Positions 8,202 through 17,123 of a stretch of 64,000 nt of DNA are shown here, in pieces. Position numbers and translations under genes: made by a program. This DNA comes from Rikenella microfusus DSM 15922. GTDB taxonomy: Bacteria; Bacteroidota; Bacteroidia; Bacteroidales; Rikenellaceae. A model generated the notes under the pieces. The model saw nothing but the letters and a program-made list of their open reading frames with translations, did no database searches and had not been told where the DNA came from. Positions within the stretch are counted from its first letter, which is position 1. Each line of letters opens with the position of its first letter. The DNA lies in contig NZ_KE386488.1 of NCBI RefSeq assembly GCF_000427365.1, forward strand, positions 1,461,882 to 1,525,881, in the 5' to 3' direction.

Positions 8202-9062
8202 ATGAAGATCGAAATCGACGAAAAATCGGGATTCTGTTTCGGCGTGGTCAAGGCGATCACCACGGCGGAGGAGTTGTTGCGTGCGCGGCACGGCGCGGTA
8301 TGGTGCTTGGGGGACATCGTCCACAACCGGGTGGAGGTGAACCGGTTGGAAAACATGGGGTTGCAGACGGTGGGCCGTGAACGGTTACCGGAATTGGCTG
8401 GCAAATGCGTATTGATCCGTGCGCACGGCGAACCGCCGGCGACTTATGCGCTGGCGGAGCGGTACGGGATCGAGCTGGCGGATGCGACGTGTCCGGTGGT
8501 GGCGAAGTTGCAGGAGCGGGTGCGCCGGGCGTGGGAAGAGATGCGGGCCGTGGGAGGGCAGGTGGTCATTCTCGGGAAACCGGGGCATGCCGAGGTGGTG
8601 GGGCTGACAGGCCAGACGAACGAGGAGGCGGTCGTGGTTGAGTCGTTGGACGATTTGTCCCGCATCGATTTCTCCCGGCCGGTTTGTCTGTTGTCGCAGA
8701 CGACGCAGAGCCTGAGTCTGTTCAACGCGATGCGGGACGAAATTCTGCGGCGGGCAGCGGATCCGTCTGCGGTGACGGTGCACGATACGATCTGCCGGCA
8801 GGTGTCGAACCGCAATCCGCATTTGCGGGAGTTTGCGGCGCGTTTCGATGCGGTGGTCTTCGTCAGCGGCAGCAAGAGTTCGAACGGGAAGGCGCTGTAC
8901 GGGGTCTGCCGCGAGGCGAATGCGCGTTCGTACAAGGTGGAGGATGCCTCGGAGCTTCGCGCGGAGTGGTTCGCGGGGGTGGAGACGGTGGGGGTCTGCG
9001 GGGCGACCTCCACACCGAAATGGCTGATGGAAAAAGTCGCCGCCGCCATCGCCCGTTTTTAA
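8202..9062 (+). CDS. ispH: 4-hydroxy-3-methylbut-2-enyl diphosphate reductase
   Basis: This enzyme catalyses the last step of the methylerythritol phosphate pathway, giving IPP and DMAPP. Three Cys ligands of the Fe-S cluster are recognisable in GFCFGVVKAI, ADATCPVVAKL and the VGVCGAT region, with another conserved Cys in HDTICRQVSNR. IRAHGEPP and LLSQTTQSLSLF match the substrate-binding segments. At 286 residues it has the usual length, without an S1-domain fusion. The start MKIEIDEKSGFCFGV is the family start; the longer in-frame extension reads trmB out of frame. Confidence 0.95.
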   Translation: MKIEIDEKSGFCFGVVKAITTAEELLRARHGAVWCLGDIVHNRVEVNRLENMGLQTVGRERLPELAGKCVLIRAHGEPPATYALAERYGIELADATCPVVAKLQERVRRAWEEMRAVGGQVVILGKPGHAEVVGLTGQTNEEAVVVESLDDLSRIDFSRPVCLLSQTTQSLSLFNAMRDEILRRAADPSAVTVHDTICRQVSNRNPHLREFAARFDAVVFVSGSKSSNGKALYGVCREANARSYKVEDASELRAEWFAGVETVGVCGATSTPKWLMEKVAAAIARF

Positions 9063-9065
9063 GCC

Positions 9066-9306
9066 GTTCGTTTATTCCGCACTGTTGATTTGGGGGTACT
9101 GTTCCTTTTGTGAATAACCGACGCAGCAGCCGAGCGCCATCGAGCTCGTTCGAATGGCCGAGGCGCAAGGAAGAACCGAGCTGCGTACCGGGGTCTGGGT
9201 CGTTTACGGACTTTGGCGAGGCAACGCGAGGGAGCCGCCAGGCGAAATGAGCGTAGCAACGTTAAAAGAACTATATACTCAAACCTGAACAGGACGAATA
9301 AACGAA
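9066..9306. repeat. family A repeat, copy A2, with module D
   Basis: GTTCGTTTATTC at the left and GAATAAACGAAC at the right bound the copy, which begins 3 bases after the ispH stop. The left outer hairpin is only half present (GTTCCTTTTGTGAA). The sequence then switches, at ATAACCGACG, to a GC-rich module (module D, about 9116-9245) that also occurs at about 21838-21980, 59995-60085 and 60275-60412. No gene is carried. Confidence 0.8.
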
Positions 9307-9322
9307 CCTACATTTAGAACCG

Positions 9323-10372
9323 ATGGATAAATACATTGCTTTATTGCGACAGCTGATAGCCACGCCGTCGTACAGCCGCGAAGAAAACCTCACCGCCGAC
9401 CTGCTCACAGCATTCCTGGCCGGCGAAGGGATGGAGGAAGTACGCCGCGCACATAACAACGTATGGGTTTACAACCGGTATTTCGATCCCGCCAAACCGA
9501 CCATCCTGCTCAACTCTCACCACGACACCGTCAAGCCCAACGGCGCTTATACCCGCGATCCTTTCAGTCCCGACATCGAGGACGGTAAACTATACGGTCT
9601 CGGCAGCAACGATGCCGGCGCCAGCGTCGTATCCCTGATCGCCGCCTTCGGGCATTTCTACCGTACCGAAGGGATGAAATACAACCTATGCCTCGCGCTG
9701 ACGGCCGAAGAGGAGGTCTCCGGACAGAACGGCATCGAAAGCATCCTGCCCCAACTGGGCGAGCTGAGTTTCGCCATCGTCGGCGAACCGACCGGCATGC
9801 ACCTGGCTATCGCCGAACGCGGGCTGATGGTGCTGGACTGCGTGGCGCACGGGCGGGCGGGCCACGCGGCCCGGAACGAAGGCGAGAATGCCATCTACAA
9901 AGCGATGAAAGACATCGAATGGTTCCGCACCTACCGTTTTCCGCAGGAATCGGAACTGTTCGGAAATGTCAGGATGAGCGTCACGATCGTCAGCGCCGGC
10001 ACGCAGCACAACGTAGTACCGGCCGAATGCCGTTTCACGGTGGATGTGCGCGTCACCGACCGATATACCAACGAAGAGGTGCTGGAAATCGTGAAAAAAC
10101 ATGTCGAATCCGACGTATTCCCGCGTTCCACCCGGCTGAAACCCTCCTATATAGATCCCACGCACCCGATCGTGGCGGCCGGACTGGCGCTGGGGCGGAA
10201 TACATACGGTTCGCCGACCACCTCGGACCAGGCCCTGTTGTCGATTCCTTCGCTCAAAATGGGACCCGGCGACTCGGCACGGTCGCACAGCGCGGACGAA
10301 TTCGTCTATGTGGACGAGATCGGGGACGGGATCCGGCAGTATGTCGCCATGCTCGAAACGGTCTGCCTCTGA
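9323..10372 (+). CDS. argE: M20 family amidohydrolase, acetylornithine deacetylase-like
   Basis: A zinc-dependent M20 enzyme of the ArgE/DapE group. The metal ligands are visible in LLNSHHDTVKP, YGLGSNDAGA, TAEEEVSGQNG and IVGEPTGMHLA, and a dimerisation-domain region lies between about residues 160 and 270. In Bacteroidetes the corresponding protein removes the acyl group from N-acetyl- or N-succinyl-ornithine in arginine synthesis; the sequence cannot tell which. No other arg gene is adjacent, so the pathway assignment is by family. The 349-residue length is normal. Confidence 0.75.
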   Translation: MDKYIALLRQLIATPSYSREENLTADLLTAFLAGEGMEEVRRAHNNVWVYNRYFDPAKPTILLNSHHDTVKPNGAYTRDPFSPDIEDGKLYGLGSNDAGASVVSLIAAFGHFYRTEGMKYNLCLALTAEEEVSGQNGIESILPQLGELSFAIVGEPTGMHLAIAERGLMVLDCVAHGRAGHAARNEGENAIYKAMKDIEWFRTYRFPQESELFGNVRMSVTIVSAGTQHNVVPAECRFTVDVRVTDRYTNEEVLEIVKKHVESDVFPRSTRLKPSYIDPTHPIVAAGLALGRNTYGSPTTSDQALLSIPSLKMGPGDSARSHSADEFVYVDEIGDGIRQYVAMLETVCL

Positions 10373-10458
10373 CCATACGTCAGACACCGGTCTGGCCGCT
10401 TCAGGTCCGCGCGGCCTGCCCCTTTTGAAAGGCGGAACCGCCGGAAACTCCGCCCGTT

Positions 10459-10489
10459 TTTGCGGAAGCCGCTTTTTTGCCTATTTTTG
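10459..10489 (+). promoter_or_regulatory. promoter of the tRNA-Leu gene
   Basis: TTTG at 10459-10462 and TATTTTTG at 10482-10489 are separated by 19 bases, which fits the Bacteroidetes TTTG-N19-21-TAnnTTTG consensus exactly. The predicted start is a few bases before the tRNA at 10502. Confidence 0.75.
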
Positions 10490-10501
10490 CACCGGAACCG
10501 G

Positions 10502-10585
10502 GCGGATGTGGTGTAATTGGTAGCCACGCCAGACTTAGGATCTGGTGCCTTGACCGGCGTGGGGGTTCGAGTCCCTTCATCCGCA
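10502..10585 (+). tRNA. tRNA-Leu (anticodon UAG)
   Basis: This is an 84-base type II tRNA. The acceptor arms GCGGATG and CATCCGC pair, A is the discriminator base, the anticodon stem-loop CCAGA-CTTAGGA-TCTGG gives TAG, a long variable arm follows, and the T arm contains GGTTCGAGTCC. No CCA is encoded. It reads CUA-type leucine codons. Confidence 0.95.
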
Positions 10586-10593
10586 CGACATCA

Positions 10594-10629
10594 AAAAGCC
10601 GGAATCGTCGCAAGACGGTTCCGGCTTTT
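10594..10629 (+). terminator. terminator after tRNA-Leu
   Basis: AAAAGCCGG and CCGGCTTTT form the base of a hairpin, extended inward with one mismatch by GAATCGTC / GACGGTTC around GCAA, and followed by a T-rich run. It lies 9 bases after the tRNA. Confidence 0.85.
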
Positions 10630-10814
10630 CGTTTTCAATATTCGACATGGCAGGCACGGTATTTCATGGCCACCCCGTATTCTCCGATGCTTCTGTCCCT
10701 GTTTCGGACAGCTCCGCCGGGGTCTTGTCGGGTTTCGGAACGCTTTATCCGGACGGGCCGCAGGGCCGGGCAGAGAGAACGGCATCAATGGCCGGATAAA
10801 ACCATATGCTTGCT

Positions 10815-11744
10815 TCAACGTTTGCCGAGCGTTCGTTCCAACCACCCGAACACGATCCGGAACGCTTCGGTTCTTACCGCTTTCCGCGACAGGAAAAGGT
10901 CGTGCATGCCGCCTTCGACAGCTACGTATGTAACGCACTGACCCAGTTTCTGCGCCCGACGGCGTATGTCCTCCACATTCAGCACCGAATCGGACTCGAA
11001 CAACTCGTCGCTCCACGTTTTCCCGAAATACGATTTGTCCGAACTCATCACCAGTACCGGTACCGCGATATGCAGTCCCCGTCGGATACGCCGCTGCCCG
11101 TTCCGCACGGCCCGCAACCAGGAAAAATAGAGCGGAATCCCCTCGATCGGTTTCAGCGACGTATCGAAATCCCACTCTCCCCCGTAATGTTTATGGACGC
11201 TTCGGGCATATAAGGGCGAAAGCTCGTTTTTCTTGTGTGCGAAAGGAAACACGATACTGACCAGAGCCGCCAACGGTATCTGCACATGTTTCTTGAACCA
11301 GGTGGTGTTGAATTCCAGGAACGGACTGTTCAGCACCACGCACCGGATCGCCTCGCGCTGCGGGCCGTCGTCGGCATACAGGGCCGCCAGCAAGCCGCCG
11401 GTCGAATGGCCCAGCAATACGATTCCTGAGGCTCCTTCCTCCCGGATATGCCGGATGCTCTCCGTCAGGTCGGGATAATATTCATACATCGACCGGGCGA
11501 AATCGGGGTGTTGCCCTTCCCGCAACGAACGGCCGTATTTGCGCAGTTCCACGGCATAGAAACGATAGCCGTGAGCGACGAAGGCTTCGGCCAGGTGTTC
11601 CTGGAAAAAATAGTCGATATAGCCGTGTACATAGAGCACGGCCCGCCTCGTATCCTGAGCCGGGAACGAGGCCCGGATCAGGGTGGCTGCCACCGGGCCG
11701 TCGTAATCGGCCGGAAAATCGAGGGTCCGGTATTCGAATTTCAT
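10815..11744 (-). CDS. alpha/beta hydrolase (S33/monoacylglycerol-lipase-like)
   Basis: A 309-residue cytoplasmic hydrolase with VLYVHGYIDYF (oxyanion region, about residues 36-46), the nucleophile elbow LLGHSTGG (Ser114), an acid in LVMSSDKSYF and a late His in EGGMHDLFLS. The spacing fits lysophospholipase- or serine-aminopeptidase-type enzymes. The substrate is unknown. It is 5 bases downstream of the CDF transporter on the same strand, so the two may share a transcript. No signal peptide is present. Confidence 0.75.
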   Translation of the reverse strand: MKFEYRTLDFPADYDGPVAATLIRASFPAQDTRRAVLYVHGYIDYFFQEHLAEAFVAHGYRFYAVELRKYGRSLREGQHPDFARSMYEYYPDLTESIRHIREEGASGIVLLGHSTGGLLAALYADDGPQREAIRCVVLNSPFLEFNTTWFKKHVQIPLAALVSIVFPFAHKKNELSPLYARSVHKHYGGEWDFDTSLKPIEGIPLYFSWLRAVRNGQRRIRRGLHIAVPVLVMSSDKSYFGKTWSDELFESDSVLNVEDIRRRAQKLGQCVTYVAVEGGMHDLFLSRKAVRTEAFRIVFGWLERTLGKR

Positions 11745-11749
11745 ATCAG

Positions 11750-12652
11750 TCAGTGCGAGCAGTGGGTCAGACCGCAGTCCTCTCCCGGGGTTTCTAACTC
11801 GATGGTAGCATGTTCTATGCCATTACGGGCGCAAATCCTGCGTATTTCCGTTTTGATCCGGATTTTGTCTTTGCAGGTCGTAGAGATCTCTACGACCGCA
11901 TGCAGCGTGCTGATGTTGCGTTCGCCGTCGAGACTCCACAGGTGCAGATCGTGGATCGACTGCACGCCGGGCAGGGCCACGATTTCCCGTTCGAGTTCCG
12001 CGGCGTCGATATCCGCGGGAGTGTGCTGCAAAAGAACCCGGAACGTGGCCCGCAGATTCCGGTAAACGTTGTACAGCACCCAGCACGAGATACCGATCGA
12101 GAGCAACGGGTCGAGGACGGGCACTTTGACGAAGAGCATCACTACGCTGACTATGAGTACGGCGATCCATCCCAACACGTCTTCCAGCATATGGAGCATG
12201 ACGGCGCGTTCGCTGATCGAACCGCCCCGTTTGAGCCGCAGGGCGGCGAATCCGTTGACGAGCACGCCGAAGACGGCCAGACCGAGCATTCCTTCGGCGT
12301 TCGGTTCCTGAGGCGCGACGATACGTTCGACGCACTCTTTGATGATGAACACGGAGCCGACGAGCAGTACGGTCGATATGAACAGCGCTCCGAGCAGCGA
12401 AAAGCGTTTGTAACCGTACGAGTAGTCGGCGTCGGCCTTACGTTCGGACACTTTTTGCAGTCTCCAGGCTACGGCCAGCGAGAGGCTGTCTCCGAAATCG
12501 TGGAATGCGTCGGAAAGGATGGCGATGCTGTTGGTCCACAATCCGCCGACCAACTCGATCACGGCGAATCCGAGATTGACGAAAAAAGCGAGGGCGATAT
12601 TCCCGGTCGCCGCATGGCTGTGACCATGCCCGTGCGTATGATGGTGCGACAT
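11750..12652 (-). CDS. cation diffusion facilitator metal exporter (CzcD/ZitB-like)
   Basis: A 300-residue inner-membrane antiporter that exports Zn2+ or similar divalent metals. The N-terminus is His-rich (HHHTHGHGHSH). Six membrane segments follow, with the metal-site motifs LSDAFHDFGDS and LHMLEDVLGW (HxxxD) in segments 2 and 5. The cytoplasmic domain at about 205-290 ends with HCSH. The His tails and CDF motifs favour zinc, but the metal cannot be fixed from sequence. Confidence 0.88.
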   Translation of the reverse strand: MSHHHTHGHGHSHAATGNIALAFFVNLGFAVIELVGGLWTNSIAILSDAFHDFGDSLSLAVAWRLQKVSERKADADYSYGYKRFSLLGALFISTVLLVGSVFIIKECVERIVAPQEPNAEGMLGLAVFGVLVNGFAALRLKRGGSISERAVMLHMLEDVLGWIAVLIVSVVMLFVKVPVLDPLLSIGISCWVLYNVYRNLRATFRVLLQHTPADIDAAELEREIVALPGVQSIHDLHLWSLDGERNISTLHAVVEISTTCKDKIRIKTEIRRICARNGIEHATIELETPGEDCGLTHCSH

Positions 12653-12660
12653 AATAATCG

Positions 12661-12850
12661 GTTCGTTTACCGGTCGTTTAACAAGCGACTGTTATACTTT
12701 TGGTATACCGAATCTATTCGGCGGTGATTTTTTCTTATCGGCTCCGCGTCGTTCGGTAGAGCAGGCTTGCCCGCTCTACTCTTGCTGACTGTATCGGTTA
12801 TTCACAAAAGGAACGGTAACCTCCCAATCAACAGTGCGGAATAAACGAAC
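12661..12850. repeat. family A repeat, copy A3
   Basis: GTTCGTTTAC at the left and AATAAACGAAC at the right bound this shorter copy. It holds a hairpin AGAGCAGGCTTGCCCGCTCT and a half outer hairpin, ATTCACAAAAGGAAC, joined at CGGTT, the same junction seen in A2. It separates the DUF4139 gene from the start of the CDF gene and carries no gene. Confidence 0.7.
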
Positions 12851-12853
12851 GGT

Positions 12854-14449
12854 TTAAAAGTAGACCGTGCCGTCTTTGGGGTAGCGTACCGAGTAGCCGA
12901 ACCGCAGGATCCGTTCCTCGCCCGGGTCCAATTGCAATTTCCAGGTCAGCATCCCCGAATCCGCATCCGCCTGCGCCCCCGAACTTTCCGTCAGCGATAC
13001 CTCCACCTCATCCGTACTCGCCACCGGATACTGGTCCTTTACCGTCAGATTCACCGGGAAATCCCTATTGTTTCTGATTCGGATTTCATATACGCACGAC
13101 CGTTCCTTTTCCGACCTCGACACCCGCTTTTCATAATTTTTCACCTCCGAGCGTTCTACCGCCACCCTCGGTTCCTCCGTCAGCGGAATCGACAACGTAT
13201 CTTCCACCGTATTCACCGACAGGTCCGACTGTCCCAGCATGCGCCCGTCGTAAAAAACGTTCATCCGGCCGCCGCGTAAGCGGAGCCGCTGCCAATCCGG
13301 GATACGCGCCATCATCAGTACTTTGTCGCTAATCTTCGGCGTCGCCTCGTAATCATACGAGGCCGGGATCGTATCTTTATATACCGTGACCGTTTGATAA
13401 GTCCGGTCGCCGTCCGCGGAATAAACCAGCGACAACGGTTCCGGCAGCAGATAGCTGACATCCGCCTCCGTCTCTGCCAGCTCCGCCTCCGCAACGTAAG
13501 TTCCCCCGAAGCGGGTTACATCGACCGCCAAACTTTGCTCGACATCTAAATCCAATATATCGACTCTGCGTTTCTTTTCGACCGGTACGGCAGGTCTGTA
13601 GCCCGCTATTTGCCGATATAGCCGTTTCGGTTGCGACAATCGTTTGGGCGTACCGTAACTCAAAGCCGTTTCGACTTCGTTCCAGTCGAAGCCTGTCCAT
13701 TGCCGGACCGTCGCCTGGTAATCCAGCTCCGCCTGCTGTCGTTCCGAATCGAACCGGAAATAGTAGATCGGCTTCCACTCCGCCGCATCGGCGTAATACG
13801 ACAGTTCGAACTCCACCTCCCGCGGGCCCGGCGCCTCCACCCACGCCCAGACCAGCGTCACCCGCGAATAATCCCGGCCGATCGATTCGATGACCCGTCG
13901 GTCCTCCGCCAATAACTCGTTCTGCTCACCGATCGATTCGCATATCCTGCGCTGCCGCTCATACAGATCCGGGAAACGCTCCCGTATCCATTTTTCTACG
14001 ATTTTCGCCTCGTCCGGCGATTTCCAGGCATGGGCAGTCTGCGCTTTGAGAAAATCGATCTCCCGTTCTATCGCCATACTGTCCGAGCGGAGTCTGCCCA
14101 GCGCTTCCAACTTGACATTCCGCCGACTGACCCGCTGCCGGTACATGCTCACGTTTTTGGCTTGCGTGGCGGGAGAAACTTCCGGTACGAAAGCGACTCC
14201 TTCGCTTTGTTCCGTCGGAACCAGCCTGATCTCGACCGTCTCCCGGTCGGCATACCACAAGTCCGGGAACAGCACGCGTTCCTGCGGCATGCCCTTCAGC
14301 GACGCCTTGACCGACATCGTGACATAGACCCCCTGGGGATAGACTTTGACGCGTTTGACCCGCGCTATGCCGAACTGCTGTGCGGGAGCCGCGAGTGCGG
14401 CGCCCCCTCCGACGAACAGGGCGACCGCCAATAAGCCGAAATGTTTCAT
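12854..14449 (-). CDS. DUF4139 domain-containing exported protein
   Basis: A 531-residue secreted or periplasmic protein of the DUF4139 / mucoidy-inhibitor-like family, whose function is unknown. The start at 14449 (MKHFGLLAVALFVGGGAALA) gives a clean signal peptide and is preferred over 14476. Residues about 30-100 form a beta-rich N-terminal domain (VKVYPQGVYVTMSVKA) and about 105-200 are helical and charged. The DUF4139 core begins near VTLVWAWVEAPGPREVEFELSYY and runs to the C-terminus, which has the typical paired strands of this family (ERSCVYEIRIRNNRDFPVNL, LDPGEERILRFGYSVRYP). Confidence 0.8.
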   Translation of the reverse strand: MKHFGLLAVALFVGGGAALAAPAQQFGIARVKRVKVYPQGVYVTMSVKASLKGMPQERVLFPDLWYADRETVEIRLVPTEQSEGVAFVPEVSPATQAKNVSMYRQRVSRRNVKLEALGRLRSDSMAIEREIDFLKAQTAHAWKSPDEAKIVEKWIRERFPDLYERQRRICESIGEQNELLAEDRRVIESIGRDYSRVTLVWAWVEAPGPREVEFELSYYADAAEWKPIYYFRFDSERQQAELDYQATVRQWTGFDWNEVETALSYGTPKRLSQPKRLYRQIAGYRPAVPVEKKRRVDILDLDVEQSLAVDVTRFGGTYVAEAELAETEADVSYLLPEPLSLVYSADGDRTYQTVTVYKDTIPASYDYEATPKISDKVLMMARIPDWQRLRLRGGRMNVFYDGRMLGQSDLSVNTVEDTLSIPLTEEPRVAVERSEVKNYEKRVSRSEKERSCVYEIRIRNNRDFPVNLTVKDQYPVASTDEVEVSLTESSGAQADADSGMLTWKLQLDPGEERILRFGYSVRYPKDGTVYF

Positions 14450-14532
14450 AGCCGGTTCGTTATTTCGGTTGAACAACTTTTACAAATATAACATTCCGTA
14501 CCTGATAATTCCGGCTGTTCGTATTAAAACCT

Positions 14533-14540
14533 TAATTTTG
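14533..14540 (+). promoter_or_regulatory. -7 element of a promoter abutting pbpC
   Basis: TAATTTTG fits TAnnTTTG and ends 6 bases before the pbpC ATG, so the mRNA may be leaderless. No clear TTTG box is seen upstream. Confidence 0.4.
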
Positions 14541-14546
14541 GATTCG

Positions 14547-16967
14547 ATGAGCAGGTCCCGGCGACATAAATTGCACTACATCCTGATCGGCATCCTGACG
14601 GTTTCCGCCGTGTGGTACGCCCTGGTGCTGCCCCGGCCCCTGTTCGATACGCCGTATTCCGCCGTGCTTTACGCCCGCAGCGGCGAACTGTTGGGGGCCA
14701 AAGCGGCCGCCGACGGCCAGTGGCGTTTTCCGCCCGGACACGCTCTGCCGGAAAAATACGTCCGTGCCGTCGTGGAATACGAAGACCGGAGATTTTACAA
14801 ACACCTCGGCGTATCGCTGCCGGCCGTCGTCCGTGCCGCCCGACAGAACTGGCGGGCCGGAGAGGTCGTCAGCGGCGGTTCGACCCTCACCATGCAGCTC
14901 GTGCGCCTGAGCCGCGGGAACCCGCCCCGCACCGTCGGCGAAAAGCTGCGCGAAATGCTGATTGCTACTCGCCTGGAGTGGAGTTATACCAAAGACGAAA
15001 TACTCGCCCTTTACGCCGCTCACGCCCCGTTCGGCGGGAACGTGGTCGGGCTGGAAGCCGCCGCGTGGCGTTATTTCGGCCATGATCCCGGCCAGCTCTC
15101 CTGGGCCGAAGCCGCCACCCTCGCGGTATTGCCCAATTCCCCGGCCCTGATCCATCCCGGCCGCGGCCGCCGGGCCTTGCAGGCGAAGCGGGACCGTCTG
15201 TTGCGCCGTCTGCTGGAGGCGAGGACGATCGACAGTACCGAATATGCCGCCGCGCTGATCGAGCCGCTGCCCGCCGCACCGGAACCCTTACCCCGCCATG
15301 CGCCGCATCTGACCGACCGTCTCCCGGCCGGGACGGTTCTGCATTCGACCCTCGACAACGCCCTGCAACAGCGTACCCGTCAGATCGTGGACGGCTACGG
15401 TCGCAGGTCGCTGGCCGCCAACCGTATCCGCAATGCCGCCGCGCTGGTGGCCGACGTGCGGACGGGGGAGGTACTGGCTTACGTGGGGAATATCACTCCC
15501 TCGGACAAACCGGGGAAAGCTGCCGACGGCCGTTCGGTGGACGTTGTCCGTGCCCGGCGCAGCACGGGCAGCCTGCTCAAACCGATCCTTTACGGCGCAC
15601 TGCTCGGCGAAGGCCAGCTGCTGCCCCGCACGTTGGTACTCGATACGCCCCTCGACCTCGCCGGTTTCACTCCGTCGAATTACGACAAGACTTTCCGCGG
15701 CGTCGTGCCCGCCGACGAGGCCGTCGCCCGGTCGCTCAACGTGCCGGCCGTCCGGATGCTGACGCTTTACAACAACAGCCGTTTCCTCGCCCTGCTCCGG
15801 TCGATGGGGCTGACGACACTCGACCGCAGCGCCGACCATTACGGGGCGACGCTGATCCTCGGCGGGGCCGAGGGAACGCTCTGGGAGATGACCGGGATTT
15901 ACGCTTCGCTGGCCCGCTCGCTGGAAACTTACGGGCGGACGGGGCATTACGAGGCGGGGGATATGCGGGAACTGACAGTGAGTTTTGCTCCCGCGGTTTC
16001 CGCAACAGCGGCCCGCCCGCAGCCATTTCGGGCGGAGGGCGGCAACCGCGTTGCGCCTCCGCGGGCTGAGGACCAGCCGCTTAACTCTTCCGGGAACGAG
16101 TCTGCTTCCGGGATTTGTCCCCTCTCGCCTGCGGCCCTCTGGTTCATGTTCGAGGCCATGAGCGGCGTGAACCGTCCCGAAGAGGAGGCCGCCTGGCAGG
16201 AATTCAGCTCCATGAAACGGGTAGCCTGGAAAACCGGTACCAGCTACGGCAACCGCGACGCATGGGCCATCGGGCTGACTCCGGACTACGTTGTCGGCGT
16301 ATGGGTCGGAAACGCCGACGGCGAAGGACGTGCCTCGATGACCGGCGTGGGTTACGCCGCGCCCGTGATGTTCGATATTTTTTCGATGCTTCCGGCGGCT
16401 GACGGCTGGTTCTCCGAGCCGTTGGACGACATGGCCTCCGTCGCCGTCTGCCGGCGCAGCGGCCATCGGGCTTCGGAGTGGTGTTTTTCTTCCGACGATC
16501 CGGTCGATACGGTGCGTATTCCGCAGGCGGGCACTGCGTCGCCTCTCTGCCCCTACCACCGGCCCGTAACTGCGGACGGCAATGTCCGCGGCTGGTTCGT
16601 ATTGCCGCCCGCGGCGGAATACTATTACCGGCAGGCCGCTTCGGATTATGCCGTGCCGCCCGCGATGGCCGGGTCGCGGCCGCTGGAGCTGATCTATCCC
16701 CGCCATCGTGCGACGCTCTATCTGCCCGAAGGGTTCGGCGGAGCGGGCGCCGTCCCCGCGAAATTCGTATTCCGCGCCGCCCACCGTTCCGACAGCGCTA
16801 CGATTCACTGGCATCTGGACAACGTGTACCTCGGTTCGACGCGTTCGGCGTCGGTCGCCGGACACGCTCTCACCGTCGCTCCGGCCGCCGGAGAACACTG
16901 GCTGACCGTTGTGGACGATGCCGGCAACAGCCAGCGGATCCGGTTTACGGTACTCCGCAGGGAGTAG
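14547..16967 (+). CDS. pbpC: penicillin-binding protein 1C (bifunctional peptidoglycan synthase)
   Basis: An 806-residue inner-membrane enzyme with its catalytic domains outside. One N-terminal membrane helix (about 10-30) is followed by a GT51 glycosyltransferase domain with the catalytic Glu in VVEYEDRRFYKH (near residue 79) and the GGSTLTMQLVR motif. The transpeptidase domain has the Ser of SLLK (Ser342-Lys345), SLN (396-398) and KTGT (562-565). A C-terminal PBP1C domain (from about LIYPRHRATLYLPEG, with HWHLDNVYLG) marks it as PBP1C rather than 1A/1B. The in-frame extension before 14547 reads the opposite gene. PBP1C is often linked to alpha-2-macroglobulin; here that gene is 14 kb away at the window edge. 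Confidence 0.93.
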   Translation: MSRSRRHKLHYILIGILTVSAVWYALVLPRPLFDTPYSAVLYARSGELLGAKAAADGQWRFPPGHALPEKYVRAVVEYEDRRFYKHLGVSLPAVVRAARQNWRAGEVVSGGSTLTMQLVRLSRGNPPRTVGEKLREMLIATRLEWSYTKDEILALYAAHAPFGGNVVGLEAAAWRYFGHDPGQLSWAEAATLAVLPNSPALIHPGRGRRALQAKRDRLLRRLLEARTIDSTEYAAALIEPLPAAPEPLPRHAPHLTDRLPAGTVLHSTLDNALQQRTRQIVDGYGRRSLAANRIRNAAALVADVRTGEVLAYVGNITPSDKPGKAADGRSVDVVRARRSTGSLLKPILYGALLGEGQLLPRTLVLDTPLDLAGFTPSNYDKTFRGVVPADEAVARSLNVPAVRMLTLYNNSRFLALLRSMGLTTLDRSADHYGATLILGGAEGTLWEMTGIYASLARSLETYGRTGHYEAGDMRELTVSFAPAVSATAARPQPFRAEGGNRVAPPRAEDQPLNSSGNESASGICPLSPAALWFMFEAMSGVNRPEEEAAWQEFSSMKRVAWKTGTSYGNRDAWAIGLTPDYVVGVWVGNADGEGRASMTGVGYAAPVMFDIFSMLPAADGWFSEPLDDMASVAVCRRSGHRASEWCFSSDDPVDTVRIPQAGTASPLCPYHRPVTADGNVRGWFVLPPAAEYYYRQAASDYAVPPAMAGSRPLELIYPRHRATLYLPEGFGGAGAVPAKFVFRAAHRSDSATIHWHLDNVYLGSTRSASVAGHALTVAPAAGEHWLTVVDDAGNSQRIRFTVLRRE

Positions 16968-17076
16968 GCGGTTTCTCCGGCCTGCGCGAACCGGAAACCG
17001 CCCGGTGCGGAACCGTATGCAAGGGGCCGTTCGGAAAACTCGTCCGGAATCGCCTTAATTTTATCCGTAAAAACAG

Positions 17077-17084
17077 TATTTTTG
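17077..17084 (+). promoter_or_regulatory. -7 element upstream of nhaC
   Basis: TATTTTTG matches TAnnTTTG and lies 40 bases before the antiporter ATG. The -33 region is AT-rich but has no exact TTTG at the right spacing. Confidence 0.4.
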
Positions 17085-17123
17085 CGGCTCCGTTTCACCT
17101 CCGTTTAACGCACTTTCCGCCGC

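Noticed and set aside
14346-14546. N-terminal extension of pbpC
   Set aside because: It is antisense to the DUF4139 signal-peptide region, and the membrane helix begins right after the ATG at 14547.
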